DNA of 64,000 bases from Paenibacillus sp. J31TS4 (GCF_018403265.1 NZ_BOSI01000001.1:1674001-1738000), one strand, 5' to 3'; counted from the stretch's first letter, positions 7,249-14,472 are shown. Made by a program: numbers and translations. The notes: generated from the letters alone by a model not told the origin.

Positions 7249-9195
7249 TTAATCCTTCTTGTAAAATGACGTTTCAAATGCGTCGGCGCGGAGCGGCAGC
7301 CCGGGGGCCCAGTCGATCGGCCGGCCCATGAGCTCGACAATCTCCGGCAGCGAATCAAACTCGGCCGGCTCGTCGATCACGACCTCGTCGTGAACGTGAA
7401 GCCGTATCCGGTAGCCGGCCGCGTCCAGGCGCCGCATGCTAACCGCGAGACAGTCCCGGGAGATCGCCTGAACGATGTTCTCGACAAACTTCGGCCCGTA
7501 GCTGCTGATCCGACCCCACCGCTTCGTCTCTTGGTCCAGTCCCTCATAGGTGATCTGCATCTTGTCGAACTTGCCCGGCTTGATCTGCGGGTTCACGTAA
7601 GCGAGCCGGCGCCCGGACGGCAGCTGGATGAACAAGTAGCCCGGCTCGTAGATAAACCGTATGCCGTGGTGGAAGGCGACTGTCCGCCGCTCCTCTACGG
7701 CCGTCATGGCAGCCTTGTCGACGTCCCACCAAAGCTTCGTTATCTTCCGGTTCGCTCCGCGCCACGCGTCCACCAGCGGCTGCAGCTCCTCCTCATGCAG
7801 CCCCATCTTGAGAGCACCCATGGCGACCAGGGCGCCCACGCCGCCGCCGTAACCCAGCGCGAGCTCCGCGATCTTGCCCTTCTGCCGCAGGTCCTTCGTG
7901 ATCTCCTCGATCGGGATCTGAAACATCTGCGACGCCGATGCCTCATAGATTTTGCCGTGCCCCTGAAAGACGTCCAGCCGCCACTGCTCCCCGGCCAGCC
8001 ATGCGATAACGCGGGCCTCAATGGCCGAGAAGTCCGAGACGATGAACCGGCAGCCCTCCGAGGGGATGAATGCCGTTCGCACCAGCTGCGACAGAACGAA
8101 TGGCGGCGCACCGAACAGCATTTCAAGCAGCTCGTACTCACCCGCCAGCAGTAGCTCCCGTGCCAGCTCGAGATCCTTGATCTTGTTCTGCGGCAGGTTC
8201 TGGACTTGGATCAGCCGCCCGGCCCATCGCCAGGTACGGTTTGCCCCGCAGAACTGAAGCAGCCCGCGTGCCCAGTTGTCCGAGCAGATCGCCCGGTCCA
8301 TCGCCTGGTATTTCTTGACGCTGGTTTTCGCCATCTCCTGCCGGAGCTCAAGCGCCCGGACCGCCTCTTCGTCCCCGCCTGCCTGGTCGATCAAGATCGG
8401 CACTGTCTCCTTTGTTAGCCCCCCGTCTACTATCAGGCCGCGGCCCTGCAGCCAACCGATAAGCTGCGCGACGCTGTTCGGGTTATCGAGCCCGGTCAGC
8501 TCCCGCGCCTCCGCGACAAGCCGTTCCGTATATTGCGCGTCGCACGCAAGCGCGTGCCGGACAAGCTCCGGCTCGAGCCGGACGCCGGCATCGTTGATCC
8601 GCTGGTCGAGCGTCCACAGCTCCCACTCGTGCGCGGGCACCGGGTATTTCGCTAGCCGCTTCCGCAGGTCCCGCTCCGTCTCCACGTCTTGCCGGCAATA
8701 GGCCTTGTACTGCTCCCATTTCTCCGGCGCGTGGTGCGGGAGGTTCCGGGTCCGGCCGCCGTTCGCCTTAGTCGGCTTGCAGGGGACGCTGAAATACTTG
8801 ATCAGCAGCTTGCCGGCCGTGTCCTTCTGCTCCTGGAGCCCGAGCACCTTCGCCACCTCGCCGAGCGACCCGGGGAGGCCGAGGGTCAATGCGTGGACCG
8901 ACGAGCAGCGCCAGGCTTCCGGCGGCATCGGCCGTCCGAAGTGCCGGGCCAGCGCCGTCCGCTCGAAATTGGCATTGTAGGCCGTCTTGATCAGCGTGTC
9001 GTCCGCCAGCGCCTTGACGACGTCCGCCGGCAGCTCCTCGAAGTCGGTTAGGTCGATCACTTGCACCGGATCGTCGTCGAAGGCGAAGCCGAACAGCAGG
9101 ATCTCGAAGTCCGGCGCCTCCACGTAGCGGTACACCCCGCATTTGATCAGGTCGACGGAGGAATAGGTTTCGAGGTCAATTTGCAGGACGGTCAT
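7249..9195 (-). CDS. Phage DNA polymerase, family A with 3'-5' exonuclease domain
   Basis: 648 aa. The N-terminal exonuclease domain starts VLQIDLETYSSVDL with the DxE metal pair, and KTAYNANFERTAL is the second exonuclease motif. The polymerase domain shows motif A as FIVSDFSAIEARVIAWLAG, motif B in the LRQKGKIAELALGYGGG region, and motif C as IRLHVHDEVVIDEP (HDE). It is the replicative polymerase of this phage type, working with the primase and DUF2815 genes. Gene starts 15 bases upstream of the DUF3310 start region and is co-directional. Confidence 0.95.
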   Translation of the reverse strand: MTVLQIDLETYSSVDLIKCGVYRYVEAPDFEILLFGFAFDDDPVQVIDLTDFEELPADVVKALADDTLIKTAYNANFERTALARHFGRPMPPEAWRCSSVHALTLGLPGSLGEVAKVLGLQEQKDTAGKLLIKYFSVPCKPTKANGGRTRNLPHHAPEKWEQYKAYCRQDVETERDLRKRLAKYPVPAHEWELWTLDQRINDAGVRLEPELVRHALACDAQYTERLVAEARELTGLDNPNSVAQLIGWLQGRGLIVDGGLTKETVPILIDQAGGDEEAVRALELRQEMAKTSVKKYQAMDRAICSDNWARGLLQFCGANRTWRWAGRLIQVQNLPQNKIKDLELARELLLAGEYELLEMLFGAPPFVLSQLVRTAFIPSEGCRFIVSDFSAIEARVIAWLAGEQWRLDVFQGHGKIYEASASQMFQIPIEEITKDLRQKGKIAELALGYGGGVGALVAMGALKMGLHEEELQPLVDAWRGANRKITKLWWDVDKAAMTAVEERRTVAFHHGIRFIYEPGYLFIQLPSGRRLAYVNPQIKPGKFDKMQITYEGLDQETKRWGRISSYGPKFVENIVQAISRDCLAVSMRRLDAAGYRIRLHVHDEVVIDEPAEFDSLPEIVELMGRPIDWAPGLPLRADAFETSFYKKD

Positions 9196-9197
9196 GA

Positions 9198-9509
9198 CTA
9201 TATCCGCTTGCCCCCGTGCCGGTACGCACGTCCATTGTTGATCTCCATCTTCTCGCGGATCGCGGTCTCCAGGTCGAGCCCCATGTACCCACAGGTATCG
9301 AAAATGCGGATGCAGACGTCAGCCAGTTCCTCGGCAATTCCGGTTTTGAACCGCTGCCCGCTCTCCCGCCGGTAAACCTCCAGCGCCTCGGAGAGCTCCG
9401 AGTGCATGAGCGCGATGGCCGTCCCGAACTGCACCGGCTCCTCATACCAGCCTTTGTCGATTGCCGTTTGATGGGCTTCCGTGCAAAGCTCGCTTATGGT
9501 TTTTGGCAT
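9198..9509 (-). CDS. MazG-like nucleotide pyrophosphohydrolase (phage)
   Basis: 103 aa from ATG 9509 (AGGGAG upstream). The core ALMHSELSEALEVYRRES ... GIAEELADVCIRIFD shows the EExxE...ExxD metal-binding pattern of the all-alpha NTP pyrophosphatase family, and the C-terminus EINNGRAYRHGGKRI is typical of phage versions. Such enzymes hydrolyse (d)NTPs to monophosphates and may adjust nucleotide or alarmone pools in infected cells. The stop lies three bases before the polymerase ATG. The 64-aa gene upstream overlaps its 5' end by 68 bases. Confidence 0.85.
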   Translation of the reverse strand: MPKTISELCTEAHQTAIDKGWYEEPVQFGTAIALMHSELSEALEVYRRESGQRFKTGIAEELADVCIRIFDTCGYMGLDLETAIREKMEINNGRAYRHGGKRI

Positions 9510-9636
9510 TTTGCTTACTCTCCCTTGGATAGTTATAGATGCGGACACGCCGCGGATGGCATTCGCCGCAAAACCGGTCGTCGCCGCCAGTAGCCGCAAA
9601 GCCGAGTTGGCATTGCTTGCAGGTGACAATTTTCAT
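9442..9636 (-). CDS. 64-aa cysteine-motif phage protein, unknown
   Basis: Starts MKIVTCKQCQLGFAATGG with a second FCGEC, giving a CxxC...CxxC zinc-ribbon-like N-terminal half; the C-terminal half is basic and unstructured. GGGAGGATCT before the ATG is a good ribosome site, so translation starts here. The unusual point is that the last 68 bases overlap the MazG gene in another frame, so the C-terminal part may be poorly conserved. Function unknown; a small nucleic-acid-binding protein is plausible. Confidence 0.6.
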   Translation of the reverse strand: MKIVTCKQCQLGFAATGGDDRFCGECHPRRVRIYNYPRESKQNAKNHKRALHGSPSNGNRQRLV

Positions 9637-9663
9637 AGATCCTCCCGAATTTTGAGATAAAGA

Positions 9664-9687
9664 AAGAGGACCCTTGCGAATCCTCTT
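9664..9687 (-). terminator. Terminator after the DUF2815 gene
   Basis: AAGAGGA and TCCTCTT form a 7-bp perfect stem around a 10-base loop; on the - strand it is followed by TCTTTATC. It lies just downstream of the DUF2815 stop (9701) and would partly separate the recombination/ssDNA-binding genes from the polymerase block. Confidence 0.55.
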
Positions 9688-9700
9688 CCGTCGGCTGCCC

Positions 9701-10270
9701 CTAGTTCAGAAAATCGTCGTCTCCGCTGATGTCCACGATGTCGTCGTCAAAGTCGTCGCTCGCGCTGCTCCGGCCGCCCAGGTATTCCCCGTCCGCCAGC
9801 TTCTGGATGTTGTTCAGCCCCGCGGCCACGCCCTTATTACCTTTGGCGTCGTAAGCGTAGAAGTTGAGGCTCACCCGACCGTAGCAGCCGGAATAGACCT
9901 CCGTCGAGTCAAGGATCTCGTTCCGGTCCTGGTCGACGATGCCCGGCTTCTGCTTGCTCGTGCAATTGAGGAAGTAATGCCCGGCATATTCCGGATAGGC
10001 GTCGGTGTCCTTCTCCGTGTCACCGTCGCGCAGCGGCTTCTTGAGGTTCGGCGGGATCTTGCCACCCCATTTGCTCTTGCCGGCCTCGATCGCCGCATTG
10101 ACGGCCGCCTGAATCTTCCGAAGCGTCTCCTTGTCGGACTTCTTGATCAATAGGCAGACGGAGTATTTCGGGTCTTGGCCGTCCTCCATCGCCTGCGGCT
10201 TGAAGACGTGGCAGTAGCTGAAGCGCACTTTCCCGGTAACGACTTTCGTATCTTTGTTTGTGATGGCCAT
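9701..10270 (-). CDS. DUF2815 phage protein, probable ssDNA-binding protein
   Basis: 189 aa from the ATG at 10270, which has AAGGAG ten bases upstream. It matches DUF2815: KVRFSYCHVFKPQAMEDGQD, then YSVCLLIKKSD, and an EVYSGCYGRVSLNFYAY core, ending in a very acidic tail (SASDDFDDDIVDISGDDDF) like that of SSB proteins. Phage DUF2815 proteins are thought to bind ssDNA during replication. The frame stays open upstream for 29 codons to an ATG at 10357 (MGDIADYHIDQ...), which could be an in-frame extension or a small fused gene; see findings. Partner genes: DUF2800 just upstream. Confidence 0.87.
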   Translation of the reverse strand: MAITNKDTKVVTGKVRFSYCHVFKPQAMEDGQDPKYSVCLLIKKSDKETLRKIQAAVNAAIEAGKSKWGGKIPPNLKKPLRDGDTEKDTDAYPEYAGHYFLNCTSKQKPGIVDQDRNEILDSTEVYSGCYGRVSLNFYAYDAKGNKGVAAGLNNIQKLADGEYLGGRSSASDDFDDDIVDISGDDDFLN

Positions 10271-10360
10271 GTGATCAGTTCTCCTTTTGTGGTATTTGCC
10301 CGAAGGCCACTTGCCTGACGTCATTTGGTCGATGTGATAATCTGCAATGTCACCCATGGT

Positions 10361-11542
10361 TTAACTATCCTCAAAGTCCACGGCCGCCGACGCCGCCGAT
10401 GACAGCTCCGGCCGTTTGTCACTCTCCGGGACAAGTACCGGCTTCCCGGCCGGCTTGATGATGTATGAACCAAGAAGCTCTGCGAACCGTTTCTTGCCCA
10501 GCGTCTTCTCCATGTCGCCGATCTTGAGGATCTCTTGTGGCGCATAGATCTGGGATTCCTCGAAGCCTTCCAGGATGAGGGTCTGTGCGACGGCCTCCCG
10601 GTCGCTGTACTGACGCCGGCTGATGCCCTCAACAACCTTCCAGCGTGGGAAGTGGACACCATGGTTCAGCGCCTGGTCAAGCGCGTACTTCTCGACCTTC
10701 TGCGCCCAGGCGACCAGCGGACCGACACGCTCGAGCACATCGGCGATCTCCTCGCTGTTCAGCAGGTCGCTATCCCGCCGGTTGTACTTTTCAAGGTCCA
10801 GCGCGTAGAAGGCGCGGGCCCGGCAGTGGGACTCTGCTTTGCAGAAGGTGCAATGATCGCCCGCTACCGTCTTCCCTCGACCCGTGGCGGCCAGCTCCGC
10901 CCCAGGCCGGACCACTTCGTCAGCCCACCGGAGTAGCTCGTCCACCTGCATGTCGTCGGTCGAGACGCTATCCAGCCGCGGCTGGATGATCGTCATCCGG
11001 ATCCTGTCGAACTCATAGAGGATTCCAAACTGGCTGATCGCGCCAAGCGCATATAAACGCATCTGGGTATTACCCTCAGCCGACACCGGGACGCCCTTGC
11101 CGTATTTGAGGTCAATCACGTCCAGGATGCCGTCGGCGATGATAACGACGTCGCCGGTCCCGAAGCCCTCCGGCACCCACTCCGAGAAGTCCAGCCGTTG
11201 CTCGAGGAGCACTTGGGCGTCCGGCGTCCTGGCGCGAGCCTCGTTGACCCGCTCCATGACGACCGTCGTGTACTGCTCGAGGTAATCGTACATGGCTTCA
11301 GAGTAGTGGGGACCTTTCTGCAGCTCCTGCAGCTTGGCCGTGAAGTCTTCCTCCGGCAGCTCACCCAGCTGATACTGCAGCATGAGCTCAGCGAGCTCGT
11401 GAGCGGCCGTCCCTTCCTCGGCGAAGACGCTGGTTTTGTCGTCGAACATATCCTCCAGCCCTACGCTCCCAGGGCAGCTCAGCCAGCGCTTTGAGCTTGA
11501 AGCTGAAAGTCGGGCGTGTGCCCTTCCCGCATGTTGGCTCAA
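10361..11542 (-). CDS. DUF2800 protein, PD-(D/E)XK (AddB/Cas4-like) nuclease
   Basis: 393 aa from a TTG at 11542. This start is chosen because GGAGGTG precedes it, the TTG overlaps the upstream stop as TTGA, and the product then begins with the family's usual ARLSASSSKRWLSCPGS. GTGDVVIIADGILDVIDLKYGKG carries the PD-(D/E)XK catalytic D...DxK set. Cysteines at RWLSCPGS and CTFCKAESHC look like the four-cysteine Fe-S site of Cas4/AddB nucleases. It probably acts in recombination or end-processing with the DUF2815 protein. Confidence 0.85.
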   Translation of the reverse strand: MSQHAGRAHARLSASSSKRWLSCPGSVGLEDMFDDKTSVFAEEGTAAHELAELMLQYQLGELPEEDFTAKLQELQKGPHYSEAMYDYLEQYTTVVMERVNEARARTPDAQVLLEQRLDFSEWVPEGFGTGDVVIIADGILDVIDLKYGKGVPVSAEGNTQMRLYALGAISQFGILYEFDRIRMTIIQPRLDSVSTDDMQVDELLRWADEVVRPGAELAATGRGKTVAGDHCTFCKAESHCRARAFYALDLEKYNRRDSDLLNSEEIADVLERVGPLVAWAQKVEKYALDQALNHGVHFPRWKVVEGISRRQYSDREAVAQTLILEGFEESQIYAPQEILKIGDMEKTLGKKRFAELLGSYIIKPAGKPVLVPESDKRPELSSAASAAVDFEDS

Positions 11543-11814
11543 TCCATACACCTCCGGTTCAGGCTGTCCTGCAGCATCCGCAGCTCGTTCTCCAGTCGGT
11601 CGACCTTCGCTTCGGCGTCCAGCGCGCGCTGGATCGCCTCCGGCCAACCGGTGGCGGCATCCACGAAAAATGCTGCATCGACTTCGCGATTGAATCTCGC
11701 TACTACCCCGTCATCTTCATCCAGATATACGGTAAATACTTCACCGTCACCCGCAGTATCAAGCCCCTTTGTCGCCGCTGCGCAGATCTCCAGATCCTTC
11801 TCTAAATCACGCAT
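11539..11814 (-). CDS. Phage hypothetical protein with C-terminal coiled coil
   Basis: 91 aa from the ATG at 11814; a TTG 15 bases upstream is an alternative. N-terminal LEKDLEICAAATKG is followed by a hydrophobic DAAFFVDAATGWPEAI and a heptad-like RALDAEAKVDRLENELRML. This layout is frequent in phage accessory proteins related to Ead/Ea22-type families, but I cannot assign a function. It overlaps both neighbours by a few bases, as expected in this operon. Confidence 0.65.
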   Translation of the reverse strand: MRDLEKDLEICAAATKGLDTAGDGEVFTVYLDEDDGVVARFNREVDAAFFVDAATGWPEAIQRALDAEAKVDRLENELRMLQDSLNRRCMD

Positions 11815-12235
11815 CAGCCAGCGCCTCAAGTTCAGTCATGAACGCGGCACGCTTGTCTTCGGGGATCGAGCTGACCGCTTTCGCCTCGTACTTGGCGAGC
11901 AGCGCTTTGACGTCGGCCTGCTTACCCTGCTTGGCGATCTCGGATGCCTTGGCTCGAAGTTCTTCGACGGTAACAGCGAACTCGTCGGACTGACTCTCTG
12001 GCTTGGTCTCTTCCGGTGCGGGCTTGATCTCAGGCTCGGGCTTTTCGGCCTTTTGCTCTGGCTCTTCGGCCTTCGCCGGCTTCTCCGTCTGCTTGCGCGG
12101 CTTCTTGGGGGCTTCCGGGGCTTCCGGGGCTTCCGGCGCCGCTACCGTTCCGCTAATGAGAGCCGCAGACAGCGCGGCTAGATCTTGCAGAGCTTGTCCG
12201 GCGTCGTCGCCGGAAATATGGATTTGTACTGGCAT
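11807..12235 (-). CDS. Phage protein with Ala/Pro/Lys/Glu-rich linker
   Basis: 142 aa. The N-terminal MPVQIHISGDDAGQALQDLA is followed by a low-complexity linker of Pro, Lys and Glu (including EAPEAPEAP, encoded by three 9-bp repeats at 12111-12137). A compact helical C-terminus (VTVEELRAKASEIAKQ ... VKALLAKYEAKAV) closes the protein. Firmicutes phages carry similar proteins in the same place before DUF2800, often misannotated as rRNA biogenesis protein; true function unknown. ATG follows AGGAGGAATCATCC. Confidence 0.75.
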   Translation of the reverse strand: MPVQIHISGDDAGQALQDLAALSAALISGTVAAPEAPEAPEAPKKPRKQTEKPAKAEEPEQKAEKPEPEIKPAPEETKPESQSDEFAVTVEELRAKASEIAKQGKQADVKALLAKYEAKAVSSIPEDKRAAFMTELEALADA

Positions 12236-12271
12236 GGATGATTCCTCCTAATTTATGATTGCTTGACCCTA

Positions 12272-12520
12272 TCAGGCTCTCGCCAGTGCCAATGTTTTGA
12301 TGCAAGGTGAGCAGACTTGCTTACTGGCCAGACCACGGAGCTGATCCGTCGACCCGCAGAACAGACACCCAGGATGGTATTTGCGGAGAATGATTTTATC
12401 GCCGTCAACAAAGACTTCGATCGGGTCCTTCTCCTCGATCCCCAGCGTTCTGCGGAGCTCCATTGGTAAGACTACTCTCCCGAGCTCATCTACTTTCCGA
12501 ACGATACCTGTCGATTTCAT
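12272..12520 (-). CDS. AbrB/SpoVT-type regulator with zinc-binding tail
   Basis: 82 aa. Residues 1-50 are a swapped-hairpin AbrB domain: STGIVRKVDELGRVVLPMEL, then a TLGIEEKDPIEVFVDG strand. The tail adds CLFCGS ... QVCSPC, a CxxC...CxxC zinc-ribbon-like pair. B. subtilis AbrB lacks that tail, and it is a phage-associated variant. The protein should bind AT-rich promoter DNA; targets here could be phage early promoters or host transition-state genes. Site: GAAGGTGG before ATG. Confidence 0.9.
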   Translation of the reverse strand: MKSTGIVRKVDELGRVVLPMELRRTLGIEEKDPIEVFVDGDKIILRKYHPGCLFCGSTDQLRGLASKQVCSPCIKTLALARA

Positions 12521-12674
12521 TTCGTTGCCACCTTCCGGACCCTATGATAGAATGAGTCCAATCGTATATTTTTCGTTTCTCTGTGACCCTGCGGCTCCTA
12601 CCCCGCGGGGTTACTTCAATTTCCGGCCTTGAAACATCAGGTTGAATTGCGATGTGTACGAAGCGCGAACGCGT

Positions 12675-12884
12675 TCACTTGTTGCTGTCTCGATCATCTG
12701 CGCAAGATTCCCACAGCTGCGAATCCATTGCCTCCTTCTGTTCAACTCCTTCACCCCCTCTCATGAGATGCCGCCGAATCCACTCTTCGAATGTAAGTTC
12801 CAGGATCCATGGTTGGTTCTTCGCCACATACGAGCTGGTGAAAAACTCACCAAGCTTGTCCAGCTGTTCATCGGTGATCCGCAT
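12675..12884 (-). CDS. 69-aa phage protein, unknown
   Basis: Begins MRITDEQLDKLGEFFTSSYV, with an ILELTFEEWIRRHL helix and a charged tail. No family recognised. GGGGGCGTA precedes the ATG, and the ATG overlaps the upstream stop as TAATG. It is in the early operon just after the DUF771 gene. Confidence 0.6.
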   Translation of the reverse strand: MRITDEQLDKLGEFFTSSYVAKNQPWILELTFEEWIRRHLMRGGEGVEQKEAMDSQLWESCADDRDSNK

Positions 12885-13186
12885 TACGCCCCCGCTGTAA
12901 TTCCAAGATGCTCGAGTGCGGTCTCGATGTGCTCTAGGGCCAGCGAGAGGACGGCGATCTGTTCCGGGTCCCGGTCATTCGCTGTGAGGTAAAGGAACGT
13001 TGTGTGCGCCTGCTCTTTAGCCTTCAGGAGAGTTTTAGCCAGCGCGTCTTTCCGGCGTTGATCGTGAATGTTCAACGGTTCTGCACCCTCCTTCTTTGGC
13101 GCCATCTCGCTAATACCAACAATGGCGCCGCTGCCATTCCGCTTGATCCAAAGCGGTTCCTGTGCCCAAGGAAACACGGTCATCAT
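12884..13186 (-). CDS. 100-aa phage protein, unknown
   Basis: Start placed at the ATG at 13186 (an ATGATG pair overlapping the upstream TGA); a GTG at 13210 is an alternative. Begins MMTVFPWAQEPLWIKRNG and has a long C-terminal helix, SLALEHIETALEHLG. No recognised domain. The AAAGG upstream is very close, so expression may rely on coupling to the preceding gene. Confidence 0.55.
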   Translation of the reverse strand: MMTVFPWAQEPLWIKRNGSGAIVGISEMAPKKEGAEPLNIHDQRRKDALAKTLLKAKEQAHTTFLYLTANDRDPEQIAVLSLALEHIETALEHLGITAGA

Positions 13187-13464
13187 CCTTTCGGTTGTTC
13201 TAGAATCCACTGTTCCAGGAAGGCTCTTGTCTCTCTAGCGGGAAAATACCACTTGGTGCCGACCTTCCGTTTCGGAAATCTTTCATCGAAGAAGAAGTTA
13301 TCTTGGATGAAGTTCCAGCTCATGCATGTGCGGCGCTTCAGCTCCGCCGTATCCCAAAAGATGTACTCTGCATCGACTTCTTTGAGCAGTTCATTGATTT
13401 TCTGCCGACAGAGCTTGAGGATCTCCACTTCATCCAGCTGAACGCTGATAACAGGTTTACTCAC
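13183..13464 (-). CDS. DUF771 phage early protein (winged-helix-like)
   Basis: 93 aa from a GTG at 13464 with GGAGGGTGTTTC upstream. The sequence KLCRQKINELLKEVDAEYI ... ELKRRTCMSWNFIQDNF and the KVGTKWYFPARETRAFLEQW ending match DUF771, which resembles excisionase/AlpA-type helix-turn-helix proteins. It is the first gene of the leftward early block after cro, and operator-like sites lie just upstream of its start, so it is likely repressor-controlled. It could act as excisionase or early regulator; unproven. Confidence 0.78.
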   Translation of the reverse strand: MSKPVISVQLDEVEILKLCRQKINELLKEVDAEYIFWDTAELKRRTCMSWNFIQDNFFFDERFPKRKVGTKWYFPARETRAFLEQWILEQPKG

Positions 13465-13480
13465 GAAACACCCTCCATTT

Positions 13481-13495
13481 GATAATATTTTTATC
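13481..13495. promoter_or_regulatory. Phage operator copy O5, GATAA-N5-TTATC
   Basis: GATAATATTTTTATC, a palindrome with a 5-base centre, 17 bases upstream of the DUF771 GTG. It belongs to a 20-bp exact direct repeat (GATAATATTTTTATCAACGA) found again at 13567-13586. Probable repressor/Cro site. Confidence 0.75.
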
Positions 13496-13530
13496 AACGA
13501 GGATAAAAAAGGAAAATGATGTAAACAATA

Positions 13531-13559
13531 TTGACGATAAAGAAATTATCGCCTATAAT
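13531..13559 (+). promoter_or_regulatory. Consensus promoter pointing antisense through cro toward the repressor
   Basis: TTGACG, 17-base spacer, TATAAT: an almost perfect sigma-A promoter. Transcription would begin near 13567 and run through the cro-like gene in antisense before reaching the repressor ATG at 13923, giving a leader of about 355 bases. The spacer contains the operator 13536-13550. The layout recalls lambda PRE geometry but with consensus boxes. Confidence 0.7.
13536..13550. promoter_or_regulatory. Phage operator copy O4, GATAA-N5-TTATC
   Basis: GATAAAGAAATTATC, overlapping the last base of the -35 box and most of the spacer of the + strand promoter at 13531-13559. Occupancy should block that promoter. 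Confidence 0.78.
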
Positions 13560-13566
13560 CGTAGGA

Positions 13567-13581
13567 GATAATATTTTTATC
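13567..13581. promoter_or_regulatory. Phage operator copy O3, GATAA-N5-TTATC
   Basis: GATAATATTTTTATC at the predicted start site of the + strand promoter. On the - strand the same DNA gives TTGATA-17-GATTAT (13582 to 13555 region), a weaker promoter that would serve the DUF771 gene, so this copy may control both directions. Confidence 0.72.
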
Positions 13582-13594
13582 AACGAAGACAAGC

Positions 13595-13816
13595 TTAAAC
13601 ATCCCTGCTGTCGCCAAACAAATCAGGGAACAAAACTTCCAAAGGCCGATCATAATAAGTTGAGAAGCGAATCATTAAATCACGGCCCGGTTTCATCGTA
13701 CCGTTCTCGATCATCCGAAGATAGACTTTCGAAATACCGAGTTCAGAACAAACCGAGTCTCGGGAACCTTTTGCTTCTCGACAAGTAATTAACTGCTGTC
13801 GTTTCTTAGCCAACAA
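13595..13816 (-). CDS. Cro-like helix-turn-helix regulator
   Basis: 73 aa from a TTG at 13816, chosen because GGAGGTGAATGG precedes it. KRQQLITCREAKGSRDSVCSELGISKVYLRMIENG is an XRE-type HTH with recognition helix ISKVYLRMIENG; the rest (DRPLEVLFPDLF) is the usual short dimer tail. It is divergent from the CI-like repressor and is driven by a consensus promoter 20-50 bases upstream that contains an operator. Expected role: repress lysogenic transcription and promote the lytic programme. Confidence 0.85.
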   Translation of the reverse strand: MLAKKRQQLITCREAKGSRDSVCSELGISKVYLRMIENGTMKPGRDLMIRFSTYYDRPLEVLFPDLFGDSRDV

Positions 13817-13841
13817 CCATTCACCTCCTTGCCTTGATCCG

Positions 13842-13870
13842 ATTATATTTGATAATAATCTTATCGTCAA
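13842..13870 (-). promoter_or_regulatory. Lytic promoter of the cro-like gene
   Basis: On the - strand TTGACG (13870-13865), 17-base spacer, TATAAT (13847-13842). The start site should fall near 13835, giving a leader of about 20 bases to the TTG at 13816. The architecture TTGAC/GATAA-N5-TTATC/NNN/TATAAT is identical to that of the + strand promoter at 13531-13559. Confidence 0.85.
13851..13865. promoter_or_regulatory. Phage operator copy O1 in the cro promoter spacer
   Basis: GATAATAATCTTATC, a perfect GATAA-N5-TTATC palindrome between the -35 and -10 boxes of the cro promoter. This is the expected primary binding site of the CI-like repressor. Confidence 0.8.
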
Positions 13871-13878
13871 CAGTATTT

Positions 13879-13893
13879 GCTAAAAATTTTATC
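13879..13893. promoter_or_regulatory. Imperfect operator copy O2 upstream of the repressor gene
   Basis: GCTAAAAATTTTATC matches the operator except for two bases in the left half, 14 bases from O1 and 30 bases before the repressor ATG. It could bind weakly and autoregulate the repressor. Confidence 0.5.
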
Positions 13894-13922
13894 TTTTTCC
13901 TTTGAAAGGTCGGGTATCTGGT

Positions 13923-14462
13923 ATGAAATTAGGTCAACGAATAGCCGCATTACGTAACCGCAGACACCTTACACAAGAACAAATTGCCGAAGCACTTGGA
14001 GTTAAGCGGGCTAGGTACAACGCTTGGGAGAACGGTATTTCTAATCCGGATCACGAAATGTTAGCAGCTCTTGCAAAATTTCATGGGGTTACTGTCGACT
14101 TCCTTCTCGGACTACCCCATCCGGAAAACGTAGCGCTGCTTCCCGCGGATATGTACGCGGATGGATACACCGATAAAACATTCTTTGAGGATCTGGAAAA
14201 CCATCTGCGTAATACAAAGCCTGCGCCCGAAGAGTCAGCACAATCGACAACCCCTGAATGGGCATCCTCCAAAGATATACGCGATTTCAAGAAAATGCTT
14301 CAGGAAGATGTCCCTGTCATGTTTGACGGCGTGCCTATCGAGGGCGAGGCCCGTCAGCGGGTGATGGACGTGTTGACCGGTCTATTTTGGGAAGCGAAGG
14401 AGATGAATAAAAAGACATACGGCCGCAAGAAGAAAAACACCTCGGACGACAACCAAGAATAG
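13923..14462 (+). CDS. CI-like phage repressor, XRE family
   Basis: 179 aa from ATG 13923 (AAAGGT about 12 bases upstream; a TTG 21 bases earlier is possible). N-terminal MKLGQRIAALRNRRHLTQ ... RARYNAWENGISNPDHEML is a classic XRE HTH, followed by HGVTVDFLLGLP. The C-terminal half is charged and not a LexA-type peptidase, so inactivation must occur through another protein. The ImmA-type peptidase encoded 10 bases downstream is the obvious candidate, as in ICEBs1 and related elements. Likely binds the GATAA-N5-TTATC operators. Confidence 0.9.
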   Translation: MKLGQRIAALRNRRHLTQEQIAEALGVKRARYNAWENGISNPDHEMLAALAKFHGVTVDFLLGLPHPENVALLPADMYADGYTDKTFFEDLENHLRNTKPAPEESAQSTTPEWASSKDIRDFKKMLQEDVPVMFDGVPIEGEARQRVMDVLTGLFWEAKEMNKKTYGRKKKNTSDDNQE

Positions 14463-14472
14463 AGGTGCTTTA

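Noticed and set aside
13531-13788. 85-codon + strand frame antisense to cro
   Set aside because: Begins inside the -35 box of the promoter, so it cannot be translated from that transcript as read.
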